A stretch of 64,000 nucleotides of DNA from Photobacterium sp. Ph5 (GCF_022129445.1 NZ_JADQAQ010000007.1:1-64000); one strand, 5' to 3'; positions 36,114-45,194 are shown, counted from the stretch's first letter. Notes: generated from the letters alone by a model not told the origin. Program-made: numbers and translations.

Positions 36114-37328
36114 TTAACTCGCCAAAATAGTAATATCGTGTTTCTCACTACGTCGGATCCACATCAAACTTAATACGACAATAATTGCCATTACAGCAAG
36201 TACAGCGCCTAAATTAAACTGACTTTGTGCACTCATTGCTGATGCAGCCAATGTAGCTAAACCGGCACCTAAATTCTGAAGTCCACCAAGCACTGCCCCT
36301 GCCGTACCGGCATGTTGAGGAAACGGCTGAATGGCTAATGTGGTTGCGGCTGGAAATAAAACACCTGCGCCCATGAAATAAACAAACGCACCACCAATTA
36401 AACTAGTAACCGTTACTAGTCCTTCAATACCAGGAACAATAATCGTAATAGCACCTGCAAGTAAGGCAAACATACCCAAGAATAAAACACGGCTTGTGCC
36501 TAATCTCTTCATCAGTTTATTTGATCCCCAAGAACCCAATAAATAACCAGGTAAAGGCAAAATAAATAGCCAACTAACAGTACTTGGATCAAGTTTTAAT
36601 ACGCTACCTAATAACACCCCAGCCGATGCCTCAAACGTCGCAACACCTGCAAATGTTGCAATTAAGCACACCACATAACCTTGAAAACGACGATTAGATA
36701 ATACGTAACGGTAACTTACCCATACACGCTCCACTCGACGATTTTCAACGGGTAATGTTTCGCCAAAAGAACGCATCAAGGCTAACGTTACAAGTGCACC
36801 AAAACCTAAAAGGTAAATATAAATAGATTCCCAGCCTAGGTGCTCTGATAAATAGCCACCTAATACAGGTGCGATCAATGGAGAGAAGATCACCCCCATA
36901 CTGACTAAACTATTTACTTTATGTAAGTCATCACCGTCATAACAATCGCGTGTAACAGTTCGGCTCATTGCACCACTGGTACCAGTACCCATACCTTGAA
37001 TAAAACTAGCAAGTAGTAGTACATCAAAACTTGGGGCTACTAACGCAATAACAGTACCAATCAAGAAAATGACCATACCGCTGATCATTACAGGGCGTCT
37101 GCCTATACGATCCGATAACGGCCCATAAACAAACTGCGATAAACCATAAGGAATTAAATACGCAGCCATTACAGCCTGTAAATAAGCAGCTTTAACGCCA
37201 AAGTATGTTGCCATTTCTGGAATTGCTGGCACATACATTGTTTGGGTCATTTGCCCAACAGCAATAAAAATAATAAGCAAGAATAAGAACTTGCCCATAT
37301 TCGAAGACGATTGCTTAACCACAACCAT
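36114..37328 (-). CDS. emrD: EmrD-like multidrug efflux MFS transporter
   Basis: A 404-residue, 12-TM protein. The N-terminus (FIAVGQMTQTMYVPAIPEMA) and loop motif GPLSDRIGRRPVMISG (about residues 69-84) are those of EmrD, the drug:H+ antiporter that helps adapt to uncouplers and amphipathic compounds. The start at 37328 gives an 11-residue N-terminal extension before the next Met. It is a single gene, and no regulator adjoins. Confidence 0.8.
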   Translation of the reverse strand: MVVVKQSSSNMGKFLFLLIIFIAVGQMTQTMYVPAIPEMATYFGVKAAYLQAVMAAYLIPYGLSQFVYGPLSDRIGRRPVMISGMVIFLIGTVIALVAPSFDVLLLASFIQGMGTGTSGAMSRTVTRDCYDGDDLHKVNSLVSMGVIFSPLIAPVLGGYLSEHLGWESIYIYLLGFGALVTLALMRSFGETLPVENRRVERVWVSYRYVLSNRRFQGYVVCLIATFAGVATFEASAGVLLGSVLKLDPSTVSWLFILPLPGYLLGSWGSNKLMKRLGTSRVLFLGMFALLAGAITIIVPGIEGLVTVTSLIGGAFVYFMGAGVLFPAATTLAIQPFPQHAGTAGAVLGGLQNLGAGLATLAASAMSAQSQFNLGAVLAVMAIIVVLSLMWIRRSEKHDITILAS

Positions 37329-37658
37329 TTCCCTCAGACAGAATAATATCTCGTAACGAACTCGATTAAATATAAACGAGCACCACTATCAGAATATAAT
37401 TCTAATTTAACAGCAAATAATGAAAATAATATTCGATATATGCTCTTACATTAGAGCCAATGACTAAATTTAAAACGAGATGTTAATCCTCATGCTGGAT
37501 TAAGACAAGAGGATATTGCTTGATTTAGCACGAATAAAATTTAGATTTGGATTACATTTTCTAATGTATATGTATGGGGAAATGGAACAAGTGAATTAAA
37601 CAAATGCAAAAAAGCCCTGTGAGCAATACAGGGCTTCTTGTTTTACATACAATTTTGT
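37329..37658. other. 330-bp intergenic region between ribA and emrD
   Basis: It contains the ribA terminator (37608-37640) and AT-rich sequence. I see no gene or clear operator. Confidence 0.4.
37608..37640 (-). terminator. Intrinsic terminator of ribA
   Basis: AAGCCCTGT / ACAGGGCTT hairpin, followed on the minus strand by TTTTT. Confidence 0.85.
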
Positions 37659-38258
37659 TTAATTTTCGAAATTAAAACGATGATGGCCATGACTAGCTTT
37701 GGTTTTAAGGTAACTTTCATTACCATCTTTTACGTGTGCCTTAGTACCAACAACTTCAACAATATTGATACCATTTTCGCTTAACTCACGAATTTTTTTC
37801 GGATTATTAGTAACAAGTCGAATATCTGTTAAGCCCAAAGCTTTCAGCATATATGCCGCTTCACTAAAATCACGTAAATCATCACCAAACCCTAGATGAT
37901 TGTTTGCTTCGTATGTATTCATACCTTCACTTTGAAGCTTGTAAGCATCAATTTTATTGTATAAACCAATACCACGCCCTTCTTGACGAAGATAAAGAAT
38001 AATACCGCCTAATTCACCCATCTTTTCAACCGTTTCATCTAACTGCTCACCACAGTCACAACGAGATGAATGGAAAACATCCCCAGTTAAACATTCAGAA
38101 TGCATACGCACCAAGGGTGCTATCGTTTTATCTGCATCTTTAAAAATAACGGCAACGTGCTCTTTACCAGACTCAAGCCCATTGAACGAAAGCAAATCTG
38201 CAGGAATATTGCTTTTTAAACCAACTTTAAAAGGCACTCTTGCCCTAACATTTACCAT
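37659..38258 (-). CDS. ribA: GTP cyclohydrolase II RibA
   Basis: 199 residues from ATG at 38258, chosen for AGGAAG just upstream; the frame runs 5 codons further. It opens the ring of GTP, the first step of riboflavin synthesis. The zinc ligands are in [20 protein letters not shown]. The catalytic stretch is [20 protein letters not shown], followed by GFGDDLRDF and the C-terminal [10 protein letters not shown]. No FMN riboswitch is apparent upstream. Confidence 0.95.
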   Translation of the reverse strand: MVNVRARVPFKVGLKSNIPADLLSFNGLESGKEHVAVIFKDADKTIAPLVRMHSECLTGDVFHSSRCDCGEQLDETVEKMGELGGIILYLRQEGRGIGLYNKIDAYKLQSEGMNTYEANNHLGFGDDLRDFSEAAYMLKALGLTDIRLVTNNPKKIRELSENGINIVEVVGTKAHVKDGNESYLKTKASHGHHRFNFEN

Positions 38259-38525
38259 ATTCTTCCTAAGCATTTGCTAATACTCAATCATAAGGAGTGT
38301 TATTGCTTATGATGACTATCGACTTAATTTCAACCTGTAAATAATAGCGAAAATTATCACATGACAACAGTGCTGCGCTTTAAACAAAGATAATACGTGG
38401 TTAATCGCTTAAAAAGATCACCAACAGGTAGAATTTATCGTACTGTATAGTAGGAAATCACCTGTACTATCATTAATATGTTATATTATAACACACACAG
38501 TACCCAAGCAATTTACTCAACTATT

Positions 38526-39803
38526 TTATAGTCTATCCACTAACGTCATCAATTTGGATAAAATAACCTCTCCAGCTACACCTAACCCATTATGCTCATA
38601 TTCATTGGTGATCCACACTTTAGAATCACTTAACCCTGCCTTTGTTTGGCAACTTAAATCATAATCAACATACATATCATCAATATAAACAGCAGCGACA
38701 ACCGGAACGGTGTTTTTGGCTAACTGTTTAGCATCATATAAGTAAGGCCAATCCTCTTTCGCTGCAAGTAACTCTGCGGCAGCTTTGAGTGGCTGTAAAC
38801 AATGCAATTGATCAAACATCCATGGATAGACCATTTCCCCAGTAAAGAAGAAAGTATCGCCTTTAGTATAATTAAACTCCGCATATTCACTGCGTACACG
38901 TTCTGCTGACCAATTCGATGCTTGATGTTGGCAGTAAATAGATTCATGCAAAATAGCGTAAATAGGATTTGTCTGATAGCTTTGTTCTAATAACATTTGG
39001 TTTAAAAAGCTGTAGCTCAATTGAGGTTTACCACCAACTTCAATAACTGCTTCATCAAGAATGTAGTACATGGCTAAATCACCTCCACTTCTACCTAAAT
39101 TAATCCCCCATAATTGAAACTGTTCAACAGTAAAACGCTGCCCATTCGGTAATCTGACATCATTATCTAAGAGATAATTCGCAATATTTACACACTGTTG
39201 CTGCGCATTAGGAAAGCGAGAAAAGAAGCCATGGTTTTTACTTTGTACGCGTTTATAAGTCGCACGATAAACATTATCAGCATGCCCTGTGATAGGAGGA
39301 ATGCCACCTGTTAAATAAGCGCATGTTAATGACTTAGGATAATAAGACAAATAATGTAATGCACAAAAACCACCAAAGCTTTGTCCTAAAATACTCCATT
39401 GCTTTATGTCTAATGATTCACGAATAAATTCAGCATCTTTGACGATATTATCTGCACGAAAATAGCTTAAATACTCAGCTTGCTGTTCAGGTTTTTTATC
39501 AGCCAATGTTAGATGAGATATAGGGGTACTTTTCCCTGTGCCTCGCTGATCAAGTAATAATACACGGTATTTTGTTAATGCTTGTTTTAGCCAACCTGAA
39601 TTACCTGTCGGACGTGGTGATGAAAACCCTGGCCCTCCTTGTAAGTATACTAACCACGGTAAATCGTTATGTTCGTTGCCTTGTTTCACTACCTCTCTGG
39701 CGTAAACAGTAATTTTTTGTTGATTATCGTTTTTATAATCCAATGGTGCCTCAAAACAGTGAGACTTAAATAGTAAACCATCACTTTTAAATAATTCTTG
39801 CAT
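38526..39803 (-). CDS. Alpha/beta hydrolase, proline iminopeptidase-like (S33)
   Basis: 425 residues. The oxyanion motif YLQGGPGFSSPRP (about 53-65) and the nucleophile elbow GQSFGG (about 140-145) are typical of S33 prolyl aminopeptidases. The DQRGTGKST loop (about 84-92) is also characteristic. The catalytic Asp should lie in YIDDMYVDYD and the His in NEYEHNGLG near the C-terminus. It is cytoplasmic and probably removes N-terminal Pro from small peptides. Confidence 0.88.
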   Translation of the reverse strand: MQELFKSDGLLFKSHCFEAPLDYKNDNQQKITVYAREVVKQGNEHNDLPWLVYLQGGPGFSSPRPTGNSGWLKQALTKYRVLLLDQRGTGKSTPISHLTLADKKPEQQAEYLSYFRADNIVKDAEFIRESLDIKQWSILGQSFGGFCALHYLSYYPKSLTCAYLTGGIPPITGHADNVYRATYKRVQSKNHGFFSRFPNAQQQCVNIANYLLDNDVRLPNGQRFTVEQFQLWGINLGRSGGDLAMYYILDEAVIEVGGKPQLSYSFLNQMLLEQSYQTNPIYAILHESIYCQHQASNWSAERVRSEYAEFNYTKGDTFFFTGEMVYPWMFDQLHCLQPLKAAAELLAAKEDWPYLYDAKQLAKNTVPVVAAVYIDDMYVDYDLSCQTKAGLSDSKVWITNEYEHNGLGVAGEVILSKLMTLVDRL

Positions 39804-40150
39804 ATTTTTCCCTTACCAATATTAAATCATTAAACTAAGCAATTTATTAATTAATTCCACCAGCTTATTAAGCACAATCTATAATTTGCATGAATCATTT
39901 TAATTTGAATACAACAAAAAATAAAAACATTCACTTTGATATTGCGTAACCTCTAAATGATGAATGACAGTTTATTGCTTCGTTGGAGACTACCCTCGAT
40001 AATCTTTATATTAGGCATAAGCATTCTTTTTTAATGCAAGTTGATTATTTAAAGTTTTATTCAAGGCTTTTTTATGCGAAGCCTATGCCTTTTTATGCTT
40101 CGCGAGAATATATAAAAAACGATAATATTAATGTCACAATCATTGATGTG

Positions 40151-40169
40151 AATGATATTTATTATCATT
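40151..40169. promoter_or_regulatory. Strong Fur-like operator
   Basis: AATGATATTTATTATCATT differs from the Fur palindrome AATGATAATnATTATCATT at one position. It is the core of a 23-bp perfect inverted repeat (40149-40171; arms TGAATGATA and TATCATTCA). It sits about 135 bp ahead of the riboswitch. Iron-dependent repression of the operon is predicted, not shown. Confidence 0.65.
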
Positions 40170-40303
40170 CAATTTTTTCATATTTGAAATCTTTCTTCTT
40201 TTTTTTAAATAGCACAGTATTAAAATAAAAGAGTATATTAATACTATCAACGAAGTAGATATTTTTATCTCTTATCGTTTGCCATAAATAATAGATTTAT
40301 GGC

Positions 40304-40358
40304 GGGAGATGATGTTCCTCCTTTAACCGCCTTTCAATAAAGGATAATGACGTCTAAC
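40304..40358 (+). ncRNA. Fluoride riboswitch (crcB motif) aptamer
   Basis: The RNA folds as the known fluoride aptamer. Stem 1 is GGAG (40305-40308) with CTCC (40318-40321). The pseudoknot-type stem GATGT (40311-40315) pairs with ACGTC (40350-40354). Stem 3 is CCTTT/AAAGG (40330-40334 and 40339-40343), with the conserved joining bases AACCGCC before it, ATAATG after it and TAAC at the end. Position for position this matches the Thermotoga petrophila aptamer, with compensatory changes in the stems. The expression platform is unclear. It precedes a NifU-like gene, with no crcB or eriC nearby. Confidence 0.85.
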
Positions 40359-40517
40359 AACATTCGGCTTTAAATCGTCGAGGACCGTGTATTTGTTTAA
40401 ATGGATATTAATAATTTTAATTAATTATATTAATTTTTGCATTCGTCGCGTTGTTATTTCATTTTTGTCCTCTTCTGTTTTCTGATCGATAAAGAATTAT
40501 CAATTCAACACGGCTGA

Positions 40518-40562
40518 GCGTTATAAAACTCTTCCCTACTCTGAGTTTTATAATTAGTAACG
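40518..40562 (+). promoter_or_regulatory. Leader hairpin before the NifU-like gene
   Basis: GCGTTATAAAACTC pairs with GAGTTTTATAA and further with TAACGC, ending about 10 bases before the Shine-Dalgarno GAGG (40573). It could be part of the riboswitch expression platform. Confidence 0.45.
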
Positions 40563-40584
40563 CGGTGTCTAGTGAGGCAGAGCA

Positions 40585-41277
40585 ATGCAATACTCAACTG
40601 AAGTACAAAATATGTGTCCTATCTCTCGTGGTCCACATCACGAGTCTGCACCCATTCCTGTTGAAGGTCGTTGGGTACAACCTAAAGATGTTATTGCAAT
40701 TTCTGGTGTTAGCCACGGTTGCGGTACTTGTGCTCCACAGCAAGGTGCTGCGAAACTTACATTAAACGTGAAAAATGGCATCATCGAAGAAGCATTAATC
40801 GAAACTATCGGTTGTTCAGGTATGACGCACTCTGCAGCAATGGCTTCAGAAATCATTACTGGTAAAACTATCCTTGAAGCACTTAACACTGACCTAGTGT
40901 GTGATGCTATCAACGTTGCAATGCGTGAAATCTTCCTTCAATACGTTTACGGTCGTACACAAACAGCTTTTTCTTTAGATGGTCTACCAATTGGTGCTGG
41001 TCTTGAAGATCTTGGTAAAGGCTTACGTAGCCAAGTAGGTACGCATTACGGTACTCGTGAAAAAGGTCCTCGTTACATGGAGATGGCTGAAGGTTACGTT
41101 ACTAAAATTGCACTTGATGACAACGATGAAATCATCGGCTACCGTTTCGTTAACATCGGTAAGATGATGGAATCTATCGGTAAAGGTGTTCCTGCAGATC
41201 AAGCAATGGAACAAGCAACAGGTCAATATGGTCGTTTTGACGAAGCGGTTCGCACTATCGATCCTCGTCACGAATAA
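40585..41277 (+). CDS. NifU-like iron-sulfur cluster assembly scaffold protein
   Basis: 230 residues, soluble. Three regions carry the cysteines expected of an IscU/NifU N-terminal scaffold: SHGCGTCAPQ (about 43-52), IGCSGMTHSAA (about 77-87) and DLVCDAIN (about 105-112). The C-terminal third (EMAEGYVTKIALDDNDEIIG and GRFDEAVRTIDPR) is specific to the GGGtGRT-associated version. It is not the housekeeping IscU. It is followed 65 bp later by a GGGtGRT-family gene and preceded by a fluoride riboswitch and a Fur-like box. The role is unknown. Confidence 0.8.
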   Translation: MQYSTEVQNMCPISRGPHHESAPIPVEGRWVQPKDVIAISGVSHGCGTCAPQQGAAKLTLNVKNGIIEEALIETIGCSGMTHSAAMASEIITGKTILEALNTDLVCDAINVAMREIFLQYVYGRTQTAFSLDGLPIGAGLEDLGKGLRSQVGTHYGTREKGPRYMEMAEGYVTKIALDDNDEIIGYRFVNIGKMMESIGKGVPADQAMEQATGQYGRFDEAVRTIDPRHE

Positions 41278-41342
41278 TCAGCCAAGCTGTTATCCATATA
41301 TTTAATTACACCTAATTTGCTAAATTTATTGAGGATTTTATC

Positions 41343-42347
41343 ATGGCTGCATTATTTGAAAGCTTTGATCGTCGTATCAACCAAATCACACCTGTTCTAG
41401 AACAATACGGTTTTGCTTCACTTGAAGAAGCGCGTCAATACATCGAAGACAAAGGTGTTAACGCTTACGATATCGTAAAAGAAACTCAACCTATCGCATT
41501 TGAAAACGCATCATGGGCATACGTTTTAGGTGCTGCAATCGCGCTAAAAGAAGGTGCTAAAACAGCAGCTGAAGCGGCTGAATTTTTGGGTCAAGGCCTA
41601 CAAGCATTCTGTATCCCTGGCTCTGTTGCTGACCAACGTAAAGTAGGTTTAGGTCATGGTCGTCTAGGTGCGCGTCTACTAAGCAATGAGACTCAATGTT
41701 TTGCATTCCTTGCAGGTCATGAATCATACGCTGCTGCTGAAGGTGCAATCAAAATCGCACTGAATGCAAACAAAGTTCGTACTAACCCACTACGCGTTAT
41801 TCTTAACGGTTTGGGTAAAGATGCGGCTTACCTTATTGCACGTATTAACGGCTTTAACTATGTACAAACTCAGTTCAACTACACTACCGGTGAACTAGAA
41901 ATTGTTAATGAGCGTCGTTTCTCTCAAACACAACGTGGCGAAATTAACTGTTACGGTGCTGATGATGTACGTGAAGGTGTAGCGATTATGCACCGCGAGA
42001 ATGTTGATATCTCTATTACAGGTAACTCAACTAACCCTACTCGCTTCCAACACCCAGTTGCTGGCACATACAAAAAAGAGCGTCTAGAAGCTGGTCAAGA
42101 TTACTTCTCAGTTGCGTCAGGTGGTGGTACTGGTCGTACTCTACACCCTGATAACGTAGCTGCAGGTCCTGCATCTTACGGTCTTACTGATACTATGGGT
42201 CGTATGCACTCTGACGCTCAGTTTGCTGGTTCTTCATCTGTACCTGCTCACGTAGAAATGATGGGCTTAATCGGTATGGGTAACAATCCAATGGTTGGTG
42301 CAACAGTTGCTGTTGCAGTAGCAATTGAGCAAGCGCAAAACGCGTAA
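41343..42347 (+). CDS. GGGtGRT-family protein
   Basis: 334 residues, soluble. It belongs to the family named after the motif seen here as SGGGTGRTLHPDNVAAGPAS (about residues 261-280). Other striking features are GHGRLGARLLSNETQCFAFL (about 103-122) and EGAIKIALNAN. No biochemical function is known to me. It always seems to travel with the NifU-like gene and is probably co-transcribed with it here. AAATTTATTGAGGATTTT before the ATG contains a good Shine-Dalgarno (GAGG). Confidence 0.82.
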   Translation: MAALFESFDRRINQITPVLEQYGFASLEEARQYIEDKGVNAYDIVKETQPIAFENASWAYVLGAAIALKEGAKTAAEAAEFLGQGLQAFCIPGSVADQRKVGLGHGRLGARLLSNETQCFAFLAGHESYAAAEGAIKIALNANKVRTNPLRVILNGLGKDAAYLIARINGFNYVQTQFNYTTGELEIVNERRFSQTQRGEINCYGADDVREGVAIMHRENVDISITGNSTNPTRFQHPVAGTYKKERLEAGQDYFSVASGGGTGRTLHPDNVAAGPASYGLTDTMGRMHSDAQFAGSSSVPAHVEMMGLIGMGNNPMVGATVAVAVAIEQAQNA

Positions 42348-42385
42348 GTAGCAATTTAAAAGCTTTATCTTCAAATAACGATAAA

Positions 42386-42420
42386 AGGCGTGGTTTTTAT
42401 TAACCATGCCTTTATTTTTA
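42386..42420 (+). terminator. Intrinsic terminator after the GGGtGRT gene
   Basis: AAAGGCGTGGTT..AACCATGCCTTT hairpin followed by ATTTTTATCT. Confidence 0.75.
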
Positions 42421-42496
42421 TCTGCTAGTTGTTAATTTTGTTGAATATAAGAAAAAAATCTCTAAAATCTTCGATACTCAATATACTTGATAACAC

Positions 42497-42530
42497 TTAT
42501 ACCTATAAAAATGCAGGCTTATAGGTATAA
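42497..42530. promoter_or_regulatory. Perfect 12-bp inverted repeat in the ppaC promoter region
   Basis: TTATACCTATAA (42497-42508) and TTATAGGTATAA (42519-42530) with a 10-base spacer. A TATAAT hexamer (42526-42531) overlaps the right arm. It is most likely an operator, or alternatively a leader hairpin. The start codon is 72 bp downstream. Confidence 0.5.
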
Positions 42531-42601
42531 TCGGCTGTAATTAAGTTAAATCGTATTACGTCATTCAGTGCTGAACTGTATGACTTAGTTAAGGAAACAT
42601 C

Positions 42602-43507
42602 ATGATCCAAGTAGTAGGTCACAAAAACCCTGATAGTGATAGCATTTGCTCTGCACTAGTTTGTACAGCGCTTCTTAAAGCACGTGGTCTTGAAGCAACA
42701 GCAATTCGTCAAGGCGAAATGAACCGTGAAACTCAACACATTCTTGAGCTAGCAGGCGTTACAGCTCCTGAGCTACGCACAAGTGTTGCTGGCGAGAAAG
42801 TATGGTTAGTTGACTACTCTGATCTTGCTCAAGCACCTGATGATCTTGCTCAAGCAGAAGTTGTTGGTATTGTTGACCACCACCGTTTAGGTGATGTAAT
42901 GACAATCAACCCAATGGAAGCATGGATCTGGCCTGTAGGTTGTACTTGTACGGTTCTATTTAACCTATTTAAGATCGAAGGCCACGAAATTACACGTGAA
43001 CTTGCTGTTCTTATGATGTCTGCAATCCTATCTGACACTGTTGGCTTTGCATCGCCAACATGTACTCAGAAAGATAAAGACGCAGTACACGAGCTTGCTC
43101 AAATTGCTGACGTACAAGATCTTGAAGCATTCATTAAAGCACTGCTAATTGCTAAGACTGACATTGAAGGTCTAACTGCTGCGCAATTAGTAGATAAAGA
43201 TCTTAAAGGCTACCCTTTCAACAACCGTGACGTTGTTGTAGGTCAAATTGAACTTGCAACACTAGAGCAAGTTGACAGCATGATTGAAGAGCTTCAAGCG
43301 GATCTACAACGTCGTTGTGACGAAGAAGGTTTAGCAATGGCTGCTCTAATGCTAACAGACATTACGACAAGTACTACTCGCCTACTTTACACGGGTGATT
43401 GGAATAACATCTTGGATACACACGCTAAAGATGGCGTTCTAATGATGGAAAATACACTAAGTCGTAAGAAACAAGGCTGGCCTTGGCTACAAACTGTGCT
43501 TGCTTAA
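42602..43507 (+). CDS. ppaC: Manganese-dependent inorganic pyrophosphatase
   Basis: 301 residues, family II (DHH-type) PPase. Metal-binding motifs are GHKNPDSDSI (H7, D11, D13), LVDYSD (about 69-74) and the DHH signature GIVDHHRLGD. The C-terminal DHHA2 part contains TDITTSTTRLL and ends SRKKQGWPWL, where the family has the SRKxQ substrate site. It hydrolyses PPi. Pyrophosphatases are classical fluoride targets, which fits the fluoride aptamer 2.2 kb upstream. It has its own promoter region with an inverted repeat. Confidence 0.95.
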   Translation: MIQVVGHKNPDSDSICSALVCTALLKARGLEATAIRQGEMNRETQHILELAGVTAPELRTSVAGEKVWLVDYSDLAQAPDDLAQAEVVGIVDHHRLGDVMTINPMEAWIWPVGCTCTVLFNLFKIEGHEITRELAVLMMSAILSDTVGFASPTCTQKDKDAVHELAQIADVQDLEAFIKALLIAKTDIEGLTAAQLVDKDLKGYPFNNRDVVVGQIELATLEQVDSMIEELQADLQRRCDEEGLAMAALMLTDITTSTTRLLYTGDWNNILDTHAKDGVLMMENTLSRKKQGWPWLQTVLA

Positions 43508-43913
43508 TCATCAAGTATTAATACAACGTAGTTAAAAAAAGCGCGATAAGAGGCAACTCCTATCGCGTTTTTTATTTTAACGCATTCACAACCTTCAGTT
43601 TTAGCCATCATTATTATCTGCTCTTTTTGCTTACAACAACGATATCCAACTTCATGCCTTTGAGTAATTTTCAGACAATTTATATTTTATACGACTGATA
43701 TTAGAGCAAATACTTTAATTTTACGCTCATTTTATTTGTTTAAAAAATCAACTCAAAGAATAAAACACAACCAAACAAACGCTATTTATGTGACAATTGT
43801 CAAATTTACTTAGTATTCCCATTGGGTATACATATACTTCTCTCTCTAAAAATAATGCCGCCATTCGTCATACCTTTGGTTGAGCAAGAAGCTAATAAAA
43901 AGAGAGGCAGTGA
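43508..43913. other. 406-bp region upstream of fadL
   Basis: It holds the ppaC terminator and a 12-bp perfect palindrome TGACAATTGTCA (43791-43802), a possible operator for fadL-volA. There is no gene. Confidence 0.4.
43534..43573 (+). terminator. Intrinsic terminator of ppaC
   Basis: Hairpin with arms AAAAAAGCGCGATA and TATCGCGTTTTTT. Confidence 0.88.
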
Positions 43914-45158
43914 ATGTCCATTAAAAAACGTTATATTGCATGTGTTATTGGTGCAGCCATTTCAAGCCAAAGCTATGCTGCTGGCTATCAAGTATCAGAA
44001 CATTCAGCAGCAGGTTTAGGTCGAGCTTATGCCGGTGATGCGGCGGTTGCAGACACAGCAGCTGTGATTGCAAGAAACCCTGCTGCAATGACACTTTTTA
44101 AAAAAGCAGAAGTCTCTGGCGTTATCAGCGTTATTAAACCTTCGGTTGATATTTATGATCACAGTTTTGGTCAAGGTGCGACAAACATCGCCCCTGTTAG
44201 CTTTATACCTGCAAGTTACTATGTTCAACCGATTAACGACAAAGTAGCAGTTGGTCTTGGACTTTTCAGTAATTACGGTGTAACAACTAAATACCCTAAC
44301 GACTTCAATGCAGGTTCATTGGCTGGTAAAACCTCTCTTGAAACCATCAACTTTAATCCAAATATCGCTTACCGTGTAAACAAACATCTTAGCTTAGGTG
44401 CAGGTGTAAGCCTTGTTTACGCTAATGCTGAATTTGATCGTCGATTAGGTGCCCTTTCACTAGCAGTTCCCAATAGCCAGCCAAGTGACAATGCAATCAA
44501 CTTAAAAGGTACAAGTTGGGGCTGGGGTTGGAATATTGGCGCATTATACGAATTAGATCAGAGTAATCGCTTTGGTTTAAGTTACCGTTCACAAGTAGAT
44601 CTTAATTTCGATGGCGACTTTACTGATTACTTAGGTCCAATCACGGGTAAACCACATAACACTGTTTCTGCTAACCTTTCGTTACCACTACCCGCTATTG
44701 CAGAGTTTTCTGGCTTCCACCAATTAGATTCACAATGGGCTATCAGCTATAGCTTACAATGGACGCAATACAGTAAGTTCAAAGAAATTCGTGCCACCAG
44801 CGAACAATGTAAACCCGGTTATAACGCCCAAGCTGGCACATGCCTGCTAAAAAAAGAACACTATAAAAATACTTACCGTTGGGCTGTCGGTACAACTTAC
44901 ACAATGAATGATGAATGGACACTACGTTACGGTTTCGCCCTTGACCAAAATGCAGGTCAAGCAACATTAAGTATTCCAGATACTGATCGCTACTGGTACT
45001 CAGCAGGTGCTACTTACCACTTCAACCCAGATCTTTCTGTCGATATGGGTCTTTCATACATTCACAGTAAGAAAGCAACCTTCGTTGAAGATGGCAGTAC
45101 CTTTACTTCTCGTGGTAAAGCCTACCTTGCAGCAGCACAGATCAACTACCGCTTTTAA
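43914..45158 (+). CDS. fadL: FadL-family outer-membrane long-chain fatty acid transporter
   Basis: 414 residues. A signal peptide ends at QSYA, and the mature N-terminus AGYQVSEHSAAGLGRAYAGD, with NPAAMTLF soon after, is diagnostic of FadL (the hatch domain with the NPA motif). It is a 14-strand barrel ending in Phe (YLAAAQINYRF). It imports long-chain fatty acids. AGAGAGG precedes the ATG by 6 bases. The volA lipase gene follows 36 bp later; this pairing is known in Vibrio, where VolA releases fatty acids for FadL. Confidence 0.9.
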   Translation: MSIKKRYIACVIGAAISSQSYAAGYQVSEHSAAGLGRAYAGDAAVADTAAVIARNPAAMTLFKKAEVSGVISVIKPSVDIYDHSFGQGATNIAPVSFIPASYYVQPINDKVAVGLGLFSNYGVTTKYPNDFNAGSLAGKTSLETINFNPNIAYRVNKHLSLGAGVSLVYANAEFDRRLGALSLAVPNSQPSDNAINLKGTSWGWGWNIGALYELDQSNRFGLSYRSQVDLNFDGDFTDYLGPITGKPHNTVSANLSLPLPAIAEFSGFHQLDSQWAISYSLQWTQYSKFKEIRATSEQCKPGYNAQAGTCLLKKEHYKNTYRWAVGTTYTMNDEWTLRYGFALDQNAGQATLSIPDTDRYWYSAGATYHFNPDLSVDMGLSYIHSKKATFVEDGSTFTSRGKAYLAAAQINYRF

Positions 45159-45194
45159 TGCGTTATAAGTTATTCATTATTTGGAATATATAGC

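Larger units (their letters stand above)
39804..40584. other. 781-bp regulatory region upstream of the NifU-like operon
   Basis: No credible gene. An 81-codon plus-strand ORF at 39983-40228 is of poor quality. The region holds a Fur-like palindrome (40151-40169), an A/T hairpin, a fluoride-type aptamer (40304-40358) and a large hairpin just before the ribosome-binding site (40518-40562). A long structured leader seems likely. Confidence 0.6.

Noticed and set aside
38259-38525. FMN riboswitch upstream of ribA
   Set aside because: The conserved RFN sequence blocks are absent.
39983-40228. 81-codon ORF in the leader of the NifU-like operon
   Set aside because: TTG start, composition of AT-rich noncoding DNA, and it spans the Fur-like palindrome.
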